Assembly: GCA_964016985.1 (NCBI GenBank)
Contig: OZ024824.1
Coordinates: 123,821,577-123,885,576, forward strand
DNA: 64,000 nucleotides
Origin: Anodontia alba
Lineage: Eukaryota > Mollusca > Bivalvia > Lucinida > Lucinidae
Reading direction: 5' to 3'
The notes beneath the pieces are model-generated. The model searched no databases and was not told the origin of the DNA. It saw only the letters and a program-made list of their open reading frames with translations. How positions within the stretch are numbered: position 1 is the stretch's first letter; each line of letters starts with the position of its first letter. A program made the position numbers and the translations under genes. Positions 10,960-22,500 of this stretch are shown here, in pieces.

Positions 10960-11450
10960 AAAAAAGGAGAAATGAGGAACACACAATGACAAACAAAAGG
11001 CACATCTGAAAACACCGACCCAGGAACAAAGAAACACTGCAACAAACACTGGACCGCATTTGAATGGTCAGTAGAAAAACTACTCGAGGGTTTAAACATT
11101 TTTGACCTTACGCTTTATTATGTCGCAGTCCAAACTGCATGCATATGTTCAGTCAATATAGAAGTTCTCTATCTCATCAGTGAAACATCACAAAACAAAA
11201 CAAAAAAAAAAGAAAAAAAAAAAAAAACAAAAAAAAAAAAAAAAAGCAATATATAATCACAAACACTGCGATGAAACAAACCAAAGCGCTCAATGGCAAT
11301 CTGAAATCAGAGCAAAACAAATCACGCGATAGACCACTAAAGGGCAAGAACACAGACAACAATATTCAGTCAGCATACTCCTGAAACAGATTATGGGATG
11401 AGCCATCAATCAATCTGAGGCCCGACTCACCGTCGTGCACCTGTTAAAGA
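10960..11450 (+). repeat. Family H repeat, copy 2
   Basis: Shares GAATGGTCAGTAGAAAAACTACT, CTCATCAGTGAAACATCACA and GCGATGAAACAAACC with other H copies. An A-rich tract lies at 11195-11246. Confidence 0.7.
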
Positions 11451-11639
11451 GAATTGACGCGACTCAAATATACTCCGCTATACTAATATATATATATAGT
11501 TTCAAGTGCAACAGTGACCCTGATTTCAAAACTGTCGCAAGGTTGCAATCACTGGTTTAACAGGAACTGTAAAGGTTTAACAGGAACTGTAAAGTGGCCT
11601 GAAACGATTTCCGTAAGGCAAAACATTTGTTTAAACCAA

Positions 11640-13100
11640 AGCTTACGCACAAAAACAAACAAAGATTCAGAACAAAATGTACTCAAAGTGTCAAAAATAA
11701 AGCAGTTACGTAAAATTAAGAGATCGGAGCCTCGGAAATTTTTACACGGAAGCAAGAAGTCTGCAGGCCACGTTTCAGCTGACAAATGTTATGAGTTTTT
11801 AAGAACACCAACAGCTGACAAGATGATAATGATGGCACACAAAACTTTACTGAAGCATGTTAGATGATATCAGTGTGGAAACGATATTTTCGTCGGAAAT
11901 CGAAAAGGCAATCAGCTCAGTGAAAAGTAATAAGTTGTGTGGTTCGAACAAGATTTTAAACGAGCATATTAAATCTTGTTATAATACATTTTTAATGCAA
12001 AATATTCTTTCAAAATACTTTAACATGGTTATAGACTCTGGGCTAGTCAAAACTTTTTTCTTTTTATTATTATGCATTCTTCTTTCTTCCAATTCTTTTA
12101 GCATTACGCATATTAACATTTCAATATAAACACGTAGACCTTTTCTATAGCTTTGTTTGTACAGGGGAGAACTTGTGGCCCGACCCCTTGAATTATAAAA
12201 ATTGCAATAATCTGATTAAACTAAAAACTGGTTGATAGATTAGCAGTTTTATTCTAATTTATAATCAGAAGAGGTAACATCGATGATTCAGCAAATTACC
12301 GAGCCATAACACTTTTGAGTCATATGAGAAAAGTATTTACAAGCGTAATAAATAATAAGTTGCAGTTGTTTTCTGAAATATTACGATACGATAACTCACT
12401 ACCAAGCGGGGTTTTGTAGAAAAAAAATTCTACAACAGACCATATTTATGCTTTACATACATTATTTGATTTAGTTAAAAACCAGAGAAAGAATGTTTTG
12501 CTGTTTTGTAGATCACAAAGGGTTTGTTTGATACTGTATGGAGAGAGGGGCTTTTTTACAAACTCAAACTATTTGATGTAAGTGGTAAATGCTTACGTCT
12601 TATATAAATATGTGTCTCGACATAAAATCTCGCGTTACTGTTATCGTAGAAAGGTCTAGGTTGTTTCCATGCCAAATCGGAGTCAGACAGGGGAAAACTT
12701 ATGATGAAACAAACCAAAGCGCTCAACGGCAATCTGAAATCAGAGCAAAAGAAAACCACACGATAGACCACAATGGGTCACCTCTTTCACCCTTGCTGTT
12801 TTTAAATCGCTCGAATGATGATGCTGCTGAAAAAAAAAGACGCACGCAGTTTTCTTAAACTATTTGTACTCATATATGCAGACGATACTGTTATTCTTAC
12901 AGACACAGCTGAAGATCTACAAACTGCGTTAAATAATTATCAGTTATACTGTATTAAGAGCAGTAAAACAAAGGTTGTTATTTTTGCCAGAGGTAAACTT
13001 CCTAATTATACGTTTGTTTTAAACGAAGATGACGTAGATATTCTCCATAATTATAAGTATCTAAGTTTTATTTTAGCCGAAGTTGTTATTTTCTTAGTGA
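11640..13100 (+). pseudogene. Decayed LINE reverse transcriptase
   Basis: Pieces in shifting frames include KFLHGSKKSAGHVSADKCYE (11735-11800), EIEKAISSVKSNKLCGSN (11893-11950), GNIDDSANYRAITLLS (12270-12320), YDNSLPSG, a KAFDTVW-like piece near 12530, GVRQG (12682), LSPLLF (12790) and YADDTVILTD (12875) with KTKVVIFARGKL (12965). It is a different LINE from the one at 16722-20895, more like the RTE/CR1 type. About 190 bp of A/T-rich DNA interrupt it near 12055, and a family H scrap sits in the GVRQG...LSP motif. Confidence 0.85.
12698..12776 (+). repeat. Family H scrap inside the LINE RT
   Basis: This block is about 90 percent identical to 11270-11345 in the H copy 1.4 kb upstream, sharing ATGAAACAAACCAAAGCGCT and GGCAATCTGAAATCAGAGCA. 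It lies between codons for GVRQG and LSPLLF, splitting a conserved RT motif. Confidence 0.8.
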
Positions 13101-13102
13101 CA

Positions 13103-13168
13103 AAATAAATAAATAAATAAATAAATAAAATAAAAAAAAATAAAAAAAAAATAAAAAAAAAAATAAAT
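13103..13168. repeat. (AAAT)n low-complexity tract
   Basis: AAAT tetramers grade into A-rich sequence directly after the decayed LINE and may be its old tail. Confidence 0.8.
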
Positions 13169-14106
13169 AAACACGCATGCGCACACATATTGTTAGCCAA
13201 TCAAACCCTACAGTATTTCGTCTTTGAGTACAGCTATAGCGTTTTTGCCTATAGACATTCAAATTGAAATGTTTGAGAAAACCAAAAAGCCTATATCATA
13301 GTGCGCATGTGAAAAGCGTGGATATGGAAATGTTGATCTGTTAGAGCAAGTCCAGTTGATTCTTAATTTAAGGACATCAACACCAAATTGTATTGTATAT
13401 GGAGAAACACGTGTTATGCCTTTAAAGATGGATATACAGTGCCGTAAGTGTTTCAAAACCGGTATCTACAAGATCTAATGCACTTTACTTAAAACTGTAT
13501 ACCATTTCTTTGGGTCGTTTTCAAGTCGAGAAAATCGAAAATACCACTTATGCTTCACAGATATCGGTGGCGAATTTCATTATCTTTAGGTTTGAAGGAT
13601 GTTTAGTAATCTAGGACACCAACTGATTGACGCACTATATACTCCACTTCCAAATATAATATAGTTTTATCTCTTATAAATGCTAAAACAAGGGTTCATC
13701 AAGAAAGCTTTCAATTTTTCTGGCAAGCGCATGATGTCTCCTGTACTCATCGGGCTACCTCGTACATTTCCGGAAGTTCAGAAATAAAAATGCCTGACTG
13801 CTGTAACTCTCAAAAGTGAAAGTGGAGGTTATGATATATTACCTACCTTTACTATACAGGACCGTCGACCTCAGTTTGTCTTTGTTGGAACAAAACGTGC
13901 TTCCTTGATCTACCGTGATGAGAACCTGCTATCGCTGTAGCTTCGTTTCTTCCGCATACAAAGCGCATTTTTTACATGCACGAAACAAAAGAATATCATT
14001 TGACGTATTTACTACAAATCTTTAGTCTCCAACTCAGAATCGTTCTCAGTCATTCGGTGATCTATGCCAGTGACTCTTAAGGGCATGCATGCCTACCACT
14101 TATTAT
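13169..14106. other. No gene seen
   Basis: Mixed-composition DNA without recognisable domains, strong splice pairs or repeats shared with the rest of the window. Confidence 0.5.
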
Positions 14107-14224
14107 TAGCTCACCTGAGCACGAAGTTCTCAAGATGAGCTATTGTGGTCAGCCAATGTCCGTCGTCCGGTGTCACAAACTGCTTTAAAGGCCTACTACT
14201 CCTACACCACTGGGCCAGTGTACT

Positions 14225-14690
14225 CGAAACTTGGTAGGAAGCATCGAGGTGACTTTAAGAACAAACATAGCTAAAATTGTTTCTATACGGCATCCAAGAT
14301 GAAACTTGGTCGGAAGCATCGGTGACTTGTAAATCATAAAATAGCTGAAATCGTTCTGATCGGGACTCCAAGATGGCGGCTATAGTGGCCATCTTGAAAA
14401 TCTTATTTTCGCTTATTCTCCTGAACCGAAAAGCCAATAGACTCATGAGAAGCATTGGGGTGTCATGTAAATTAAAAAAAAAAAGCTAAAATCGTTTCGA
14501 TCGGAAATCCAAAATGGCCACCATAGCGGCCATCTTGAAAATCTATTTTTCGCTTCTTTTCCTGATGGAAAGCAAACTGAGACTTGGTAGGAAACATTAG
14601 GGTGACATGAATATCAAACAATAGCTAAAAGTGTTTCAATTAGAAATCCAAGATGGACGCCATGGCCATCATTGTCTCCAACCATAAGAA
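14225..14690 (+). repeat. ~145 bp tandem units, forward orientation
   Basis: About three diverged units carry in order ACTTGGTAGGAAGCAT, a tract for GTGACTTGTA, GCTAAAATCGTT, AAATCCAAGATGG, GCCATCTTGAAAATC and a CTTCTCCTGAACCGAAA-like block. Each unit has one or two copies of the palindrome AAGATGGCNGCCATCTT. Confidence 0.85.
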
Positions 14691-15055
14691 AAAAAGCCCC
14701 TATCCCTGGCCGCCATATTTTTTTTTGATGAATATTAACAGCTTAAAGAATCTTGGTAGAGGGACACTAAAGGATCATCCCTGCCACGTTATACTGTATT
14801 TGGTTCAGTGGTTTCTGAAGTGAAGTGTTTTTAAGTTTCCTATAAAGATATATAGTGAAAATAAACCCCACCCCTAGCAGCCATGATTTTCAACGAACCA
14901 TGGCGGCTTGAATAATCTTGGTAGAGGGTACATAGGAAACACTCCTGCCAAGTTATATTAAAATCGCTCCGGTGGTTTCTGACAAGAAGATGTTTAAAGT
15001 TTTCTATATAGATGGATGGGAAAACTACGGCGACTATCTTGAATTTCCGATCTGA
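14691..15055 (+). repeat. Second repeat module inside the HINE-like element
   Basis: Two ~170 bp diverged units share CTTGGTAGAGGG, CCTGCCA(A/C)GTTATA, GTGGTTTCTGA and a block ending in a TTAAG/AAAG-TTTCCTATA tract. The module differs from the flanking 145 bp units and sits at the switch from forward to reverse orientation. It ends beside a T27-like homopolymer at 15066-15092. Confidence 0.7.
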
Positions 15056-15092
15056 ATGATTTTAACTTTTTTTTTTTTTTTTTTTTTTTTTT

Positions 15093-15659
15093 GATCTACA
15101 AGCCATCTCGATACTTCCTATCAGTCAATTTGCCTTTCAATTTATTAGAAGAAACGAAAAATAGATTTTCAAGATAGCCACCGTTGGATTTCCTATCGGA
15201 ACTATTTTTGATGTACCAGTGACCGCTATGCTTCCTACCAAGTTTCAGTTGGCCTTTCGATTCAAAAGAAGAAGTGAAAAATGGATTTTCAAGATGGCGG
15301 CCAACTTGGATTTCCGATCGAAACGATTTTACATTTTAGTTTATCTAAAAGTCTGATGACTCCTATCAAGTTTCGAGTCACCTGGCCTTTCGGTTCAGAA
15401 GAAGAAGCGAAATATAGATTTTAAAGTTGGCCGCTATTTAGCTACTTTTGATCTACAAGTCACCCCAACTCTTTCTACCAAGTTTCAAATCAATTTGCCT
15501 TTCAAATCAGGAAAAGAATCGAAAATAGATTTTCAAGATGGCGGCCTTTGCGGCTATCTTAGATTTCCGATCAGTACGATTTTTGCTATAATTGATCAAC
15601 AAGTCATCCCGATGCTTCCTACCAAGTTTTAAGTCAATTAGCCTTTCGGTTCAGGGGAA
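15093..15659 (-). repeat. ~145 bp tandem units, reverse orientation, part 1
   Basis: About four units are the reverse complement of those at 14225-14690. The array breaks at 15659 inside the block CCTTTCGGTTCAGG, where a MITE pair was inserted, and resumes at 16391 with AGAAGAAGCG. Confidence 0.85.
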
Positions 15660-15937
15660 CATTACGAAAACATGCCTATTCAAATATACTGAAAATTTTA
15701 CATAACAAAAGTGAAAATTTTCAGATAAGAAATTCTGATATTTTTCATATTTCTGCTCAAAACATAGATTGCGGGTACCTGTTGGAACCGCCTCGACGAG
15801 GCGGTTCTAACAAGAACCCACAATCTATGTTTTAGAGCAGAAATAAGAAAAAAATGTATACCCCTGTAAGCCCTAGTTTTACTATATATAAGTCGGGTTT
15901 AAGGGGGTCAAAATTATATAGGCATGTTCGCGTGATG
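15660..15937 (+). mobile_element. HP-A MITE copy 8
   Basis: Full-length forward copy nested in the ~145 bp array. Its right neighbour is 180 bp of unrelated DNA, then copy 9. Confidence 0.95.
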
Positions 15938-16117
15938 GACTGCAACATGCAGAACAATTCTAATTGCTCCTCGACATGAAAGTATGAATTACACGCGATG
16001 CAAATCTTGTATCCGAAAAAGGTTTCACGTTACGGTAAATTTCAAAGGATGGTATTTGAAATACGATGAAACATGAAACAGTACTGTAACAGTGTCAAAA
16101 TTACAGTACATACCATA

Positions 16118-16390
16118 CATTACAAAAACATGCCTGTTCAAATAGATTTCACCTCCAAAACATGAAAAATTTCAGATAAAAAAACTCTGATATTTTTTTT
16201 ATATTTCTGCTCAAAACATAGATTGTGGGTACTCGTTAGAACCGCCTCGCCGAGGCGGTTCTAACGAGTAACCACAATCTATGTTTTGAGCTGAAATATG
16301 AAAAATAATGTATACCCCTGTAAACCCCAGTTTTATTAAATAAAAGTAGGGTTTAAGGGGTCGAAATTATATAGGTATGTTTTCGTGATG
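16118..16390 (+). mobile_element. HP-A MITE copy 9
   Basis: Forward copy, direct repeat of copy 8. The host array resumes immediately after it at AGAAGAAGCG. Confidence 0.95.
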
Positions 16391-16721
16391 AGAAGAAGCG
16401 AAAAATAGATTTTCAAGATGGCCGAATTGGCGCAATCTTGGATTTTCGATCGGAAGGATTTTAGCTACTTTTTATCTACAAGTTTCGAGTCAATTTGCCT
16501 TTCGGTTCAGGAGAAGAAGCGAAAAATATATTTTCAAGATGGCCGTCATGGCAACCATCTTGGATTTTCGATGGGAACGATTGAAGCTATTTTGATCTAC
16601 GAGTCATCCTGATGCATCCTACAAAATTTCAGCTGGCTTTTCCGTTCAGGAGAAGAAGCGAAAAATACAATTTCAAGATGGCCGAATTGCCGCCATCTTG
16701 GATTTCCGATCGGAAGGATTT
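16391..16721 (-). repeat. ~145 bp tandem units, reverse orientation, part 2
   Basis: Two and a half units continue the array after the MITE pair. The array is cut at GATCGGAAGGATT, the left copy of the LINE target-site duplication. Confidence 0.85.
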
Positions 16722-16875
16722 AGTTTAATCATATTTTATTGCCTCAAATAGCAATGGGGTTGGGCTACAAGTTCTGACAATATTAATTACAGCCCGCCCC
16801 CTACGACATATAAACAATTACAACATGGCAAACATATAGATATAGCTATTATAATACATAATTATTTTCTAACGT

Positions 16876-16877
<2 letters not shown>

Positions 16878-16938
<61 letters not shown>
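16878..16938. repeat. (GATA)n microsatellite in the LINE 3' end
   Basis: Fifteen tandem GATA units lie in the 3' part of the LINE. The YLSIYLSI-type frames are translations of this tract. Confidence 0.95.
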
Positions 16939-17264
16939 TCAGCGTCAGCCGTCCTCCAGAATTTAAACAGTGCATGAGTGGACTCTCTTCTGCGGAATTA
17001 TTCGAATTGCCTGGAATCTTTAATATATTGTTGAATTGCCTGAAAAAGAACAAAGTTATCCTCGTCCGAGAGAGAAGTTTTCCCAAACAAAACTGCATTT
17101 AAACTGAGTGGATGAAAGTGTCTGGTTTGCTGAAACATTATTATTCTTTGATGAGTGTAATTATTACGTTCAAAAAGTAATGAAGGGCATTTTCATTGTT
17201 ATGGCCACAAGTGCACTTCTTGTCATCTGTAAGATGAGTTTGAAACAAGTCAGACTTTAAATCA

Positions 17265-19050
17265 CTACAACTGTTGCGGATTCTTGCGTGTAGCACTGAC
17301 AGCTTTCTTTGACCTTTCAAAAAGTATGAAGGGACATTCGCATTGTATAAGACTTCGTCTTTGAGTAAGATAAAATCTTTGAAAAGATAAGTAAGTGTCT
17401 GCTTCTCTAATATTAGCAATATTAGCGCGAAGGCTATTCCAGTGAGTTACAGAAGACGGAATGCGAGATCTGCGGGCAGTTTCTGTGCGGTTGTATATAT
17501 TTGAAAAAATTGTCTCGATTGCGTAATGGGTAATTTGAAACGTCAGCAACACGTGGTAGAATAATATCAGATATATAGTCTGGTACAAGATTATTTGAAC
17601 ACTTATACATGAAGCACATTTTCTGAAAATATCTTCGATCTGCAAGTGAGTCCCAACCACATTCTTTATATAAGTTAACAATAGAAGAAGATCATTTGAG
17701 ACCAGTGACTATTCTTGCAGCCTCATTTTGAAGTCTTTCTAATGCAGTTTTATCTTGCTCCGTACATCCGTCCCATACATTCGACGAATATTCCAGCAGA
17801 GGTCTTACATAAGATACATACATCTGATTTAATGCTTTTCTGCTGAAACTATAATAAGCTTCCGCATTATGCCAAGTATCTTATAAGCCCCCTTTTGAAT
17901 TGTCTCGATGTGTGTATGCCACTGACCATTGCAAGAAAATGTTATTCCTAGATGCTTTTGACACTCAACAAAATCAATGATACTATTATTAAAATTCAAT
18001 AAAGGTAAGGCATCGATAGGTCTGAGAGAAAAAAACATGGCTGCTGTCTTGATAGGATCGAAATCTACAAGCCATTTCTTAGCCCATTCTGATATTAGTG
18101 AAAGGTCATGATTAATTACTCCTTCTATATCCTTAAGATTTGTGGCGGAAAAGAACAAAGAACTGTCATCTGCAAATAATCGAACAAGACTTAAGAGGTT
18201 CTCTGCAATATCGTTCACATATACCAAAAATAGAAGTGGTCCCAACACAGAACCCTGGGGGACACCTGCATTTACTGATAGGAGGGAAGAAGTAGCTGAA
18301 TTTATCTTAACTCTTTGTTTTCTTGAGGACAAATAATTAGAAATCTATGCAAGGAGTTTGCCCTTAATTCCATTTTGTCGAAGTTTGAATAGGAGACTTC
18401 TATGCCATACCTTGTCAAAGGCCTTTGATATGTCACAGAAAATCATACATGAATATTGTTTCTCATCAAAGGAATGGCAAATATGATGAAATATATCAAT
18501 AGGTTGAAAAGTAGTAGAATGACCAGGTCGGAAGCCAGACTGGTATTTAAACAGCAAATTGTTACTATGTAGATGCTTGTACATATGTTTGAAAACAATT
18601 CGTTCTTGAATTTTACCTAAATTACTTAAGAACGAAACTGGCCGATTGTTTGCTGGTATAGATCTATCCCTTTTTTGAATAGTGGTACAAGATTCTCTAA
18701 TTTCCAAATGTCTGGGAACGAGCGATTGAATATTATACAGAGTGGCTTTGCTATAACAGCTGCTATCTTTATAATCATTTTGTTACTTATCATATCAGGA
18801 CCAGAGGCTTTATTTGGGTCTACATTTACGATGACGTCTTTAATTTCTTCTTCTGTAATTTCGATATTGTCTAACACTTTGTCAGTGTGTTCCAAAAATG
18901 GTGGCAGAGTTGCTTGTGAGTCATCTAGCTAAGAGACAGAAGCAAAGTATGAGTTTAAACAATCAGCCTTCTCTAAGTCAGAAACATGCCAAATAGAATC
19001 TCCAGAAGCAGTAAATGTTCGGAGGGGTGGTATTGTCGATACAGAGTCTT
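17265..19050 (-). pseudogene. LINE reverse transcriptase and C-terminal domain
   Basis: Motifs in order are NKASGPD and KPLCIIFNRS (18860-18730), NNRPVSFLSNLGKI, QSGFRPGHST, DISKAFDKVWH (about 18400), GVPQGSVLGPLLFLVYVNDI, the catalytic FADDSS (about 18180), then HLGITF. The C-terminal part has KMCFMYKC, IPSSVTHWNSLR and a CTCGHNNENALHYF-type Cys/His segment near 17220. At least three frameshifts split it. The motif set fits the Jockey/CR1 group. Confidence 0.88.
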
Positions 19051-19565
19051 TCAACTATTGGTTTTCATTTACTCTGGCATACAGTAGAATTAGCCATGAG
19101 TACTCGTCTTTGTTTATTATAGTGATTAATTTGATTTTTATGTTTTCGCTTTGATGCATTGACTGAGTTGGGAGCCTTTATGCGAACCGAATTTTTATGT
19201 ATTTATATATTAAGAGTAGCATCGGGACCCAGGGTGAAGTTAGTTAGCTGTAAGGGTGCTTTAAACCTCCCGGTGGTTTGCTCTACCGATCGTTCTAAGG
19301 CGGTGGTCCCGGTGTTAGTCTTACTCTTTGTTGCTTTGTGGTTTATTCTACGAGGCGATTTGTATGTCTTTCCGTGTGTCATTTTGTCCTTGTGTTTTTC
19401 AGTCCTTTTAGTATTGCGATTACCTCGCTTGGGGAAGAGAGAGCTAATCTTAGTGCTTTTTGTACGTTTGTTCGGTTTGTGCTTGGTTAGATTTGTCGGT
19501 TTCCTCTTCCTCTTGGGGTCTGGGAAGGGCTGCGGTTTGTGATTGTGGCACTCCCTGGACTTTTC
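19050..19565 (-). mobile_element. Family H repeat inserted in the LINE linker
   Basis: On the minus strand this matches other H copies: GTGCCACAATCACAAACC near its start, CCGCCTTAGAACGATCGGTA, and TTCGGTTCGCATAAAGGCTC toward its end. It separates the linker KHFVNKEK from KDSVSTIPPL, which would otherwise be near neighbours. Its Lys-rich open frame is an accident of the repeat. Confidence 0.75.
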
Positions 19566-19774
19566 TCTTACCTTTTCCTTGTTGACAAAATGTTTTACAA
19601 TTTTCCAAAATTCCTTCTTGTTGCTACTAAAGTTTGTTAATAAAGAAAATTCCAAATTATTGTAAAAAGTTTCTTTTGCGTGTCTTACTTTGTTGCGAAG
19701 GTATTTGTACTTGCCCAATCGGACTGTTGTGAAGTTCGCACTGCTTTCGTTTTTAAGCGATCACGTTTTCTAGA

Positions 19775-20896
19775 TTATCTGCGAATTTCAGAATCGTACC
19801 ATGTCTTATCATTTGGTCGTATCATTACATCCTTGTGTGGGATCGACAAATTTACAAATTCCCTGAATTTATTAGTAAATAATTCACAGCAGTCATTTAC
19901 AGAGCCTTCATAAAGACAATCCCAATCATATAACCTTACGTTTTCCTCAAGCTGTGCAAAATCTGCCCTTTTATAAAACCATTCCCTGCGAGTATATGTT
20001 GATGAAACTGAATAATTATTTGGAAGCAGTATGTATGTAGCAGAATGATCTGTTATTTCATTAGGAGTAGATAAAACTCCCGAATCATAAACAATAAACT
20101 CGTCAGGAACTAAAATTGGATCCAAAAGAGCTCTGCCTCTTGTTGGTACGTTTATGACATTTTGTAATGAGTTTGTCATCAAGATATCATGGAGATTTCT
20201 ATAGTTTTCATTCAGAAAGTCTTCATTTAGATCGCCTAATATTATAATACTACGACTAGAGTCCAAAGCTTTTTCAATGTTACGTTCCAGCGCTTCAAAA
20301 AAAGTTCGATCTTTGGGTTTAGGGCTATAAAATGTACCTACGAGAAACTGCTGATTATTTTATACAATTTCGATCCAGATCGCTTCTCTCCAAAATATTT
20401 CGAGATCTGGTCGTCTTTTATGTAAAAGGTTATTATTAATGTAAACTAAAATACCACCATCATGAGTCGTTCTGTCTTTGCGATAGGGGGTAGCAAAGTC
20501 AGTGGTTAAAGATATATTAACATTTTCAACACTATCATCAAGATGTGTTTCAGTAAAACACAGACAATCAAAAAATCAGAAGTTATCAATAATATACTCT
20601 AATTTATTTCGAATAATCCGCATATTGCAATGCAAGATAGATACACAGTGTTCCCGTAATGTATCACCTGGACCGGGATTCAATTCGACATGCCCTGACA
20701 GTATGATCAGCAGCCAAACAAGAACTGCAGTTTCAAGATTGTTTATACTTTTGTAAATGAGAGAACTAAATACCCAGAATAACTTTTTAACATATATGAA
20801 AATACCTGTCAAGAGAATGAAACTAAATGAAACCGTTCCTAAATAGTTTTTCACCACCATCCTATACACCATACCATAAAACAGACCATTTGACAT
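19775..20896 (-). pseudogene. LINE leader and AP endonuclease domain
   Basis: The leader (20896-20576) reads to SGHVELNPGP and then LHCNMRIIRNKLE, the usual start of the endonuclease. Conserved pieces follow: CFTETHLDD with the catalytic Glu region, GGILVYINN, ILGDLNEDF and the TDHSAT His motif near 20050. A stop near 20360 breaks the frame between GGILVYINN and GDLNEDF. The fold cleaves target DNA to prime reverse transcription. Confidence 0.85.
20660..20720 (-). other. 2A-like ribosome-skipping motif in the LINE leader
   Basis: The minus strand encodes VWLLIILSGHVELNPGP, with NPGP at 20680-20669. The canonical 2A core is D-(V/I)-E-x-N-P-G-P; here His (CAT, 20692-20690) replaces the Asp, a one-base difference. 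A hydrophobic segment directly precedes it, as in LINE leaders where 2A and signal-sequence functions overlap. Confidence 0.7.
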
Positions 20897-21645
20897 TCTC
20901 CAAGGAAGGATTTTAGCTACTAATCGGAAGGATTTTAGCTACTTTTCATCTACAAAGTTCACGTCAATTTTATCTTTCGGTTCAGGAGACGAAGCGAGAA
21001 ATACATTTTCAAGACGGCCACCATGGTGGCCATCTTGAATTTCCGATACGAACAATTTTAGCTATTTTTGATCTACAAGTCACCCCGTTGCTTCCTACAG
21101 CCTTTCAAGTCAATAAGGCTTTCGGTTCAGGAGAAGAAGCAAAAAATAAATTTTCAAGACGGACACCATGGCGGCCATCTTGTATTTCCGATACGAACGA
21201 TTTTAGTTATTTTTGATCTACAAGTCACCCCGTTCCTTCCTACAGCGTTTCAAATCAATAAGGCTTTCGGTTCAGGAGAAGAAGCGAAAAATAAATTTTC
21301 AATATTGCGGCCATCTTCGATTTCCAATCGGAACGATTTTAGATTTTTTGAATCTACAAGTCACCCCGATGCTACCTATCAAGTTTCGAGTCAATTGGCC
21401 TTTCGGTTCAGTGGAAAAGCGAAACATATTCAAGATTATGGATTTCCGATTGGAACGATTTTAGCTATTTTTGATCTACAACTCACCTCAATGCTTCCTA
21501 TCAAGTTTCGGGTCAGTTGGCCTTTCGGTTTAGTAGAAGAAGCGAAAAATATATTTTCAAGGTGGCAGCCATCTTGGATTTGCAATCGAAACGATTGTAG
21601 CTATTTTAGTCTTCACGTCTCCCCATTGCTGCCTACCAAGTTTTG
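20896..21645 (-). repeat. ~145 bp tandem units, reverse orientation, part 3
   Basis: Five to six units resume immediately after the LINE 5' end, beginning with a second copy of GGAAGGATTTTAG. Unit-to-unit divergence is visible but spacing is regular. The units contain repeated AAGATGGC and GCCATCTTG motifs. Confidence 0.85.
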
Positions 21646-21762
21646 ACTCATTGGTGTAGGAGGAGTAGGCTTTTAAAGCAATTGTTGACTCCGCCTGATG
21701 GACGACGAACGACGCACGACGGACGACGGACATGGAATGAGACTTCGTGCTCGGTCGAGCTT
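21646..21762 (-). repeat. Reversed left terminus of the HINE-like element
   Basis: Read on the minus strand this matches the left border at 14107-14230: AGCTC-GAGCACGAAG, the GTCCGTCGTC tract and the block for CCTACTCCTACACCA. It marks a second terminus in opposite orientation. Confidence 0.7.
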
Positions 21763-22205
21763 AAAATTAAATCGTTCCGATTGGAAATCCAAGATGGCCG
21801 CCATCTTGAAAATCATTTTTTTTCTTTTCTCTTCCTGACCCGAAAGGAAAATTGACTCGAACCTTGATAAGAAGCTTTTGGGTGATTTGTAGATTAAAAA
21901 TAGCTAGAATTGTTTCGATCGGAAATCCAAGATAGCCGCCATATAAGATAGCCGCCATATGGCGGCCATCTTAGAAAATCTATTTATAGCTTCTCCTCCT
22001 GAACTAAAAGGCCAATTGACTCGAAACTTGGTAGGAAGCATAAAGGTGACTTGTAGATCAAAAATGGCTAAAATTGTTTCGATCGAAACTATTAGATGGC
22101 CGCCAAGGCGGCCATCTTGAAAATCTATTTTTCGCTTCTTCTGCTGAACCAAAAGACCAACTGACATGAATCTTGTTAAGAATCATCCAGTTGACCTGTA
22201 GTAAA

Positions 22206-22237
<32 letters not shown>

Positions 22238-22500
22238 AAAAAATAAGTTAAAATTGTCTGATCGGAAATACATTATTGCTGCTACAGTTGCTACTTTGAA
22301 AATCCATGTTTCGCTTCTTCTCCTGAATCGAAATGCCAACTGACTTGAAATTTGTCAAGAATCATCGAAGTGACTTGTAGATCAACAGTAGCTAAAATCA
22401 TTCTTGTTGGAAATGCAAGATGGCCTGCCGTCTTGAAAATCAATATTGTACCTTTTCTATTGAACCGCAATACCAATTGACTCAAACTTGTCTGGTATTC
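21763..22500 (+). repeat. ~145 bp tandem units, forward orientation, right part
   Basis: Five units in forward orientation run to the right border. Two A-rich tracts (22200-22243) interrupt one unit. A short AGATAGCCGCCATAT duplication is visible at 21930-21965. Confidence 0.85.

Larger units (their letters stand above)
16722..20895 (-). mobile_element. Near full-length Jockey/CR1-like LINE
   Basis: The 4.2 kb non-LTR retrotransposon is inserted in the minisatellite array with a target duplication around GGAAGGATTT(T)AG at 16713 and 20905. In 5' to 3' order on the minus strand it has a hydrophobic leader with a 2A-like motif, an apurinic endonuclease, a linker split by a family H insertion, reverse transcriptase, a C-terminal Cys/His region and a 3' end with a GATA microsatellite. 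Several frameshifts and stops make this copy inactive. Confidence 0.9.

Noticed and set aside
19203..19718. Lys/Arg-rich 171-residue frame in the LINE linker
   Set aside because: Only the first ~45 residues are LINE; the basic remainder is a family H insertion read in an open frame, matching non-coding H copies elsewhere.
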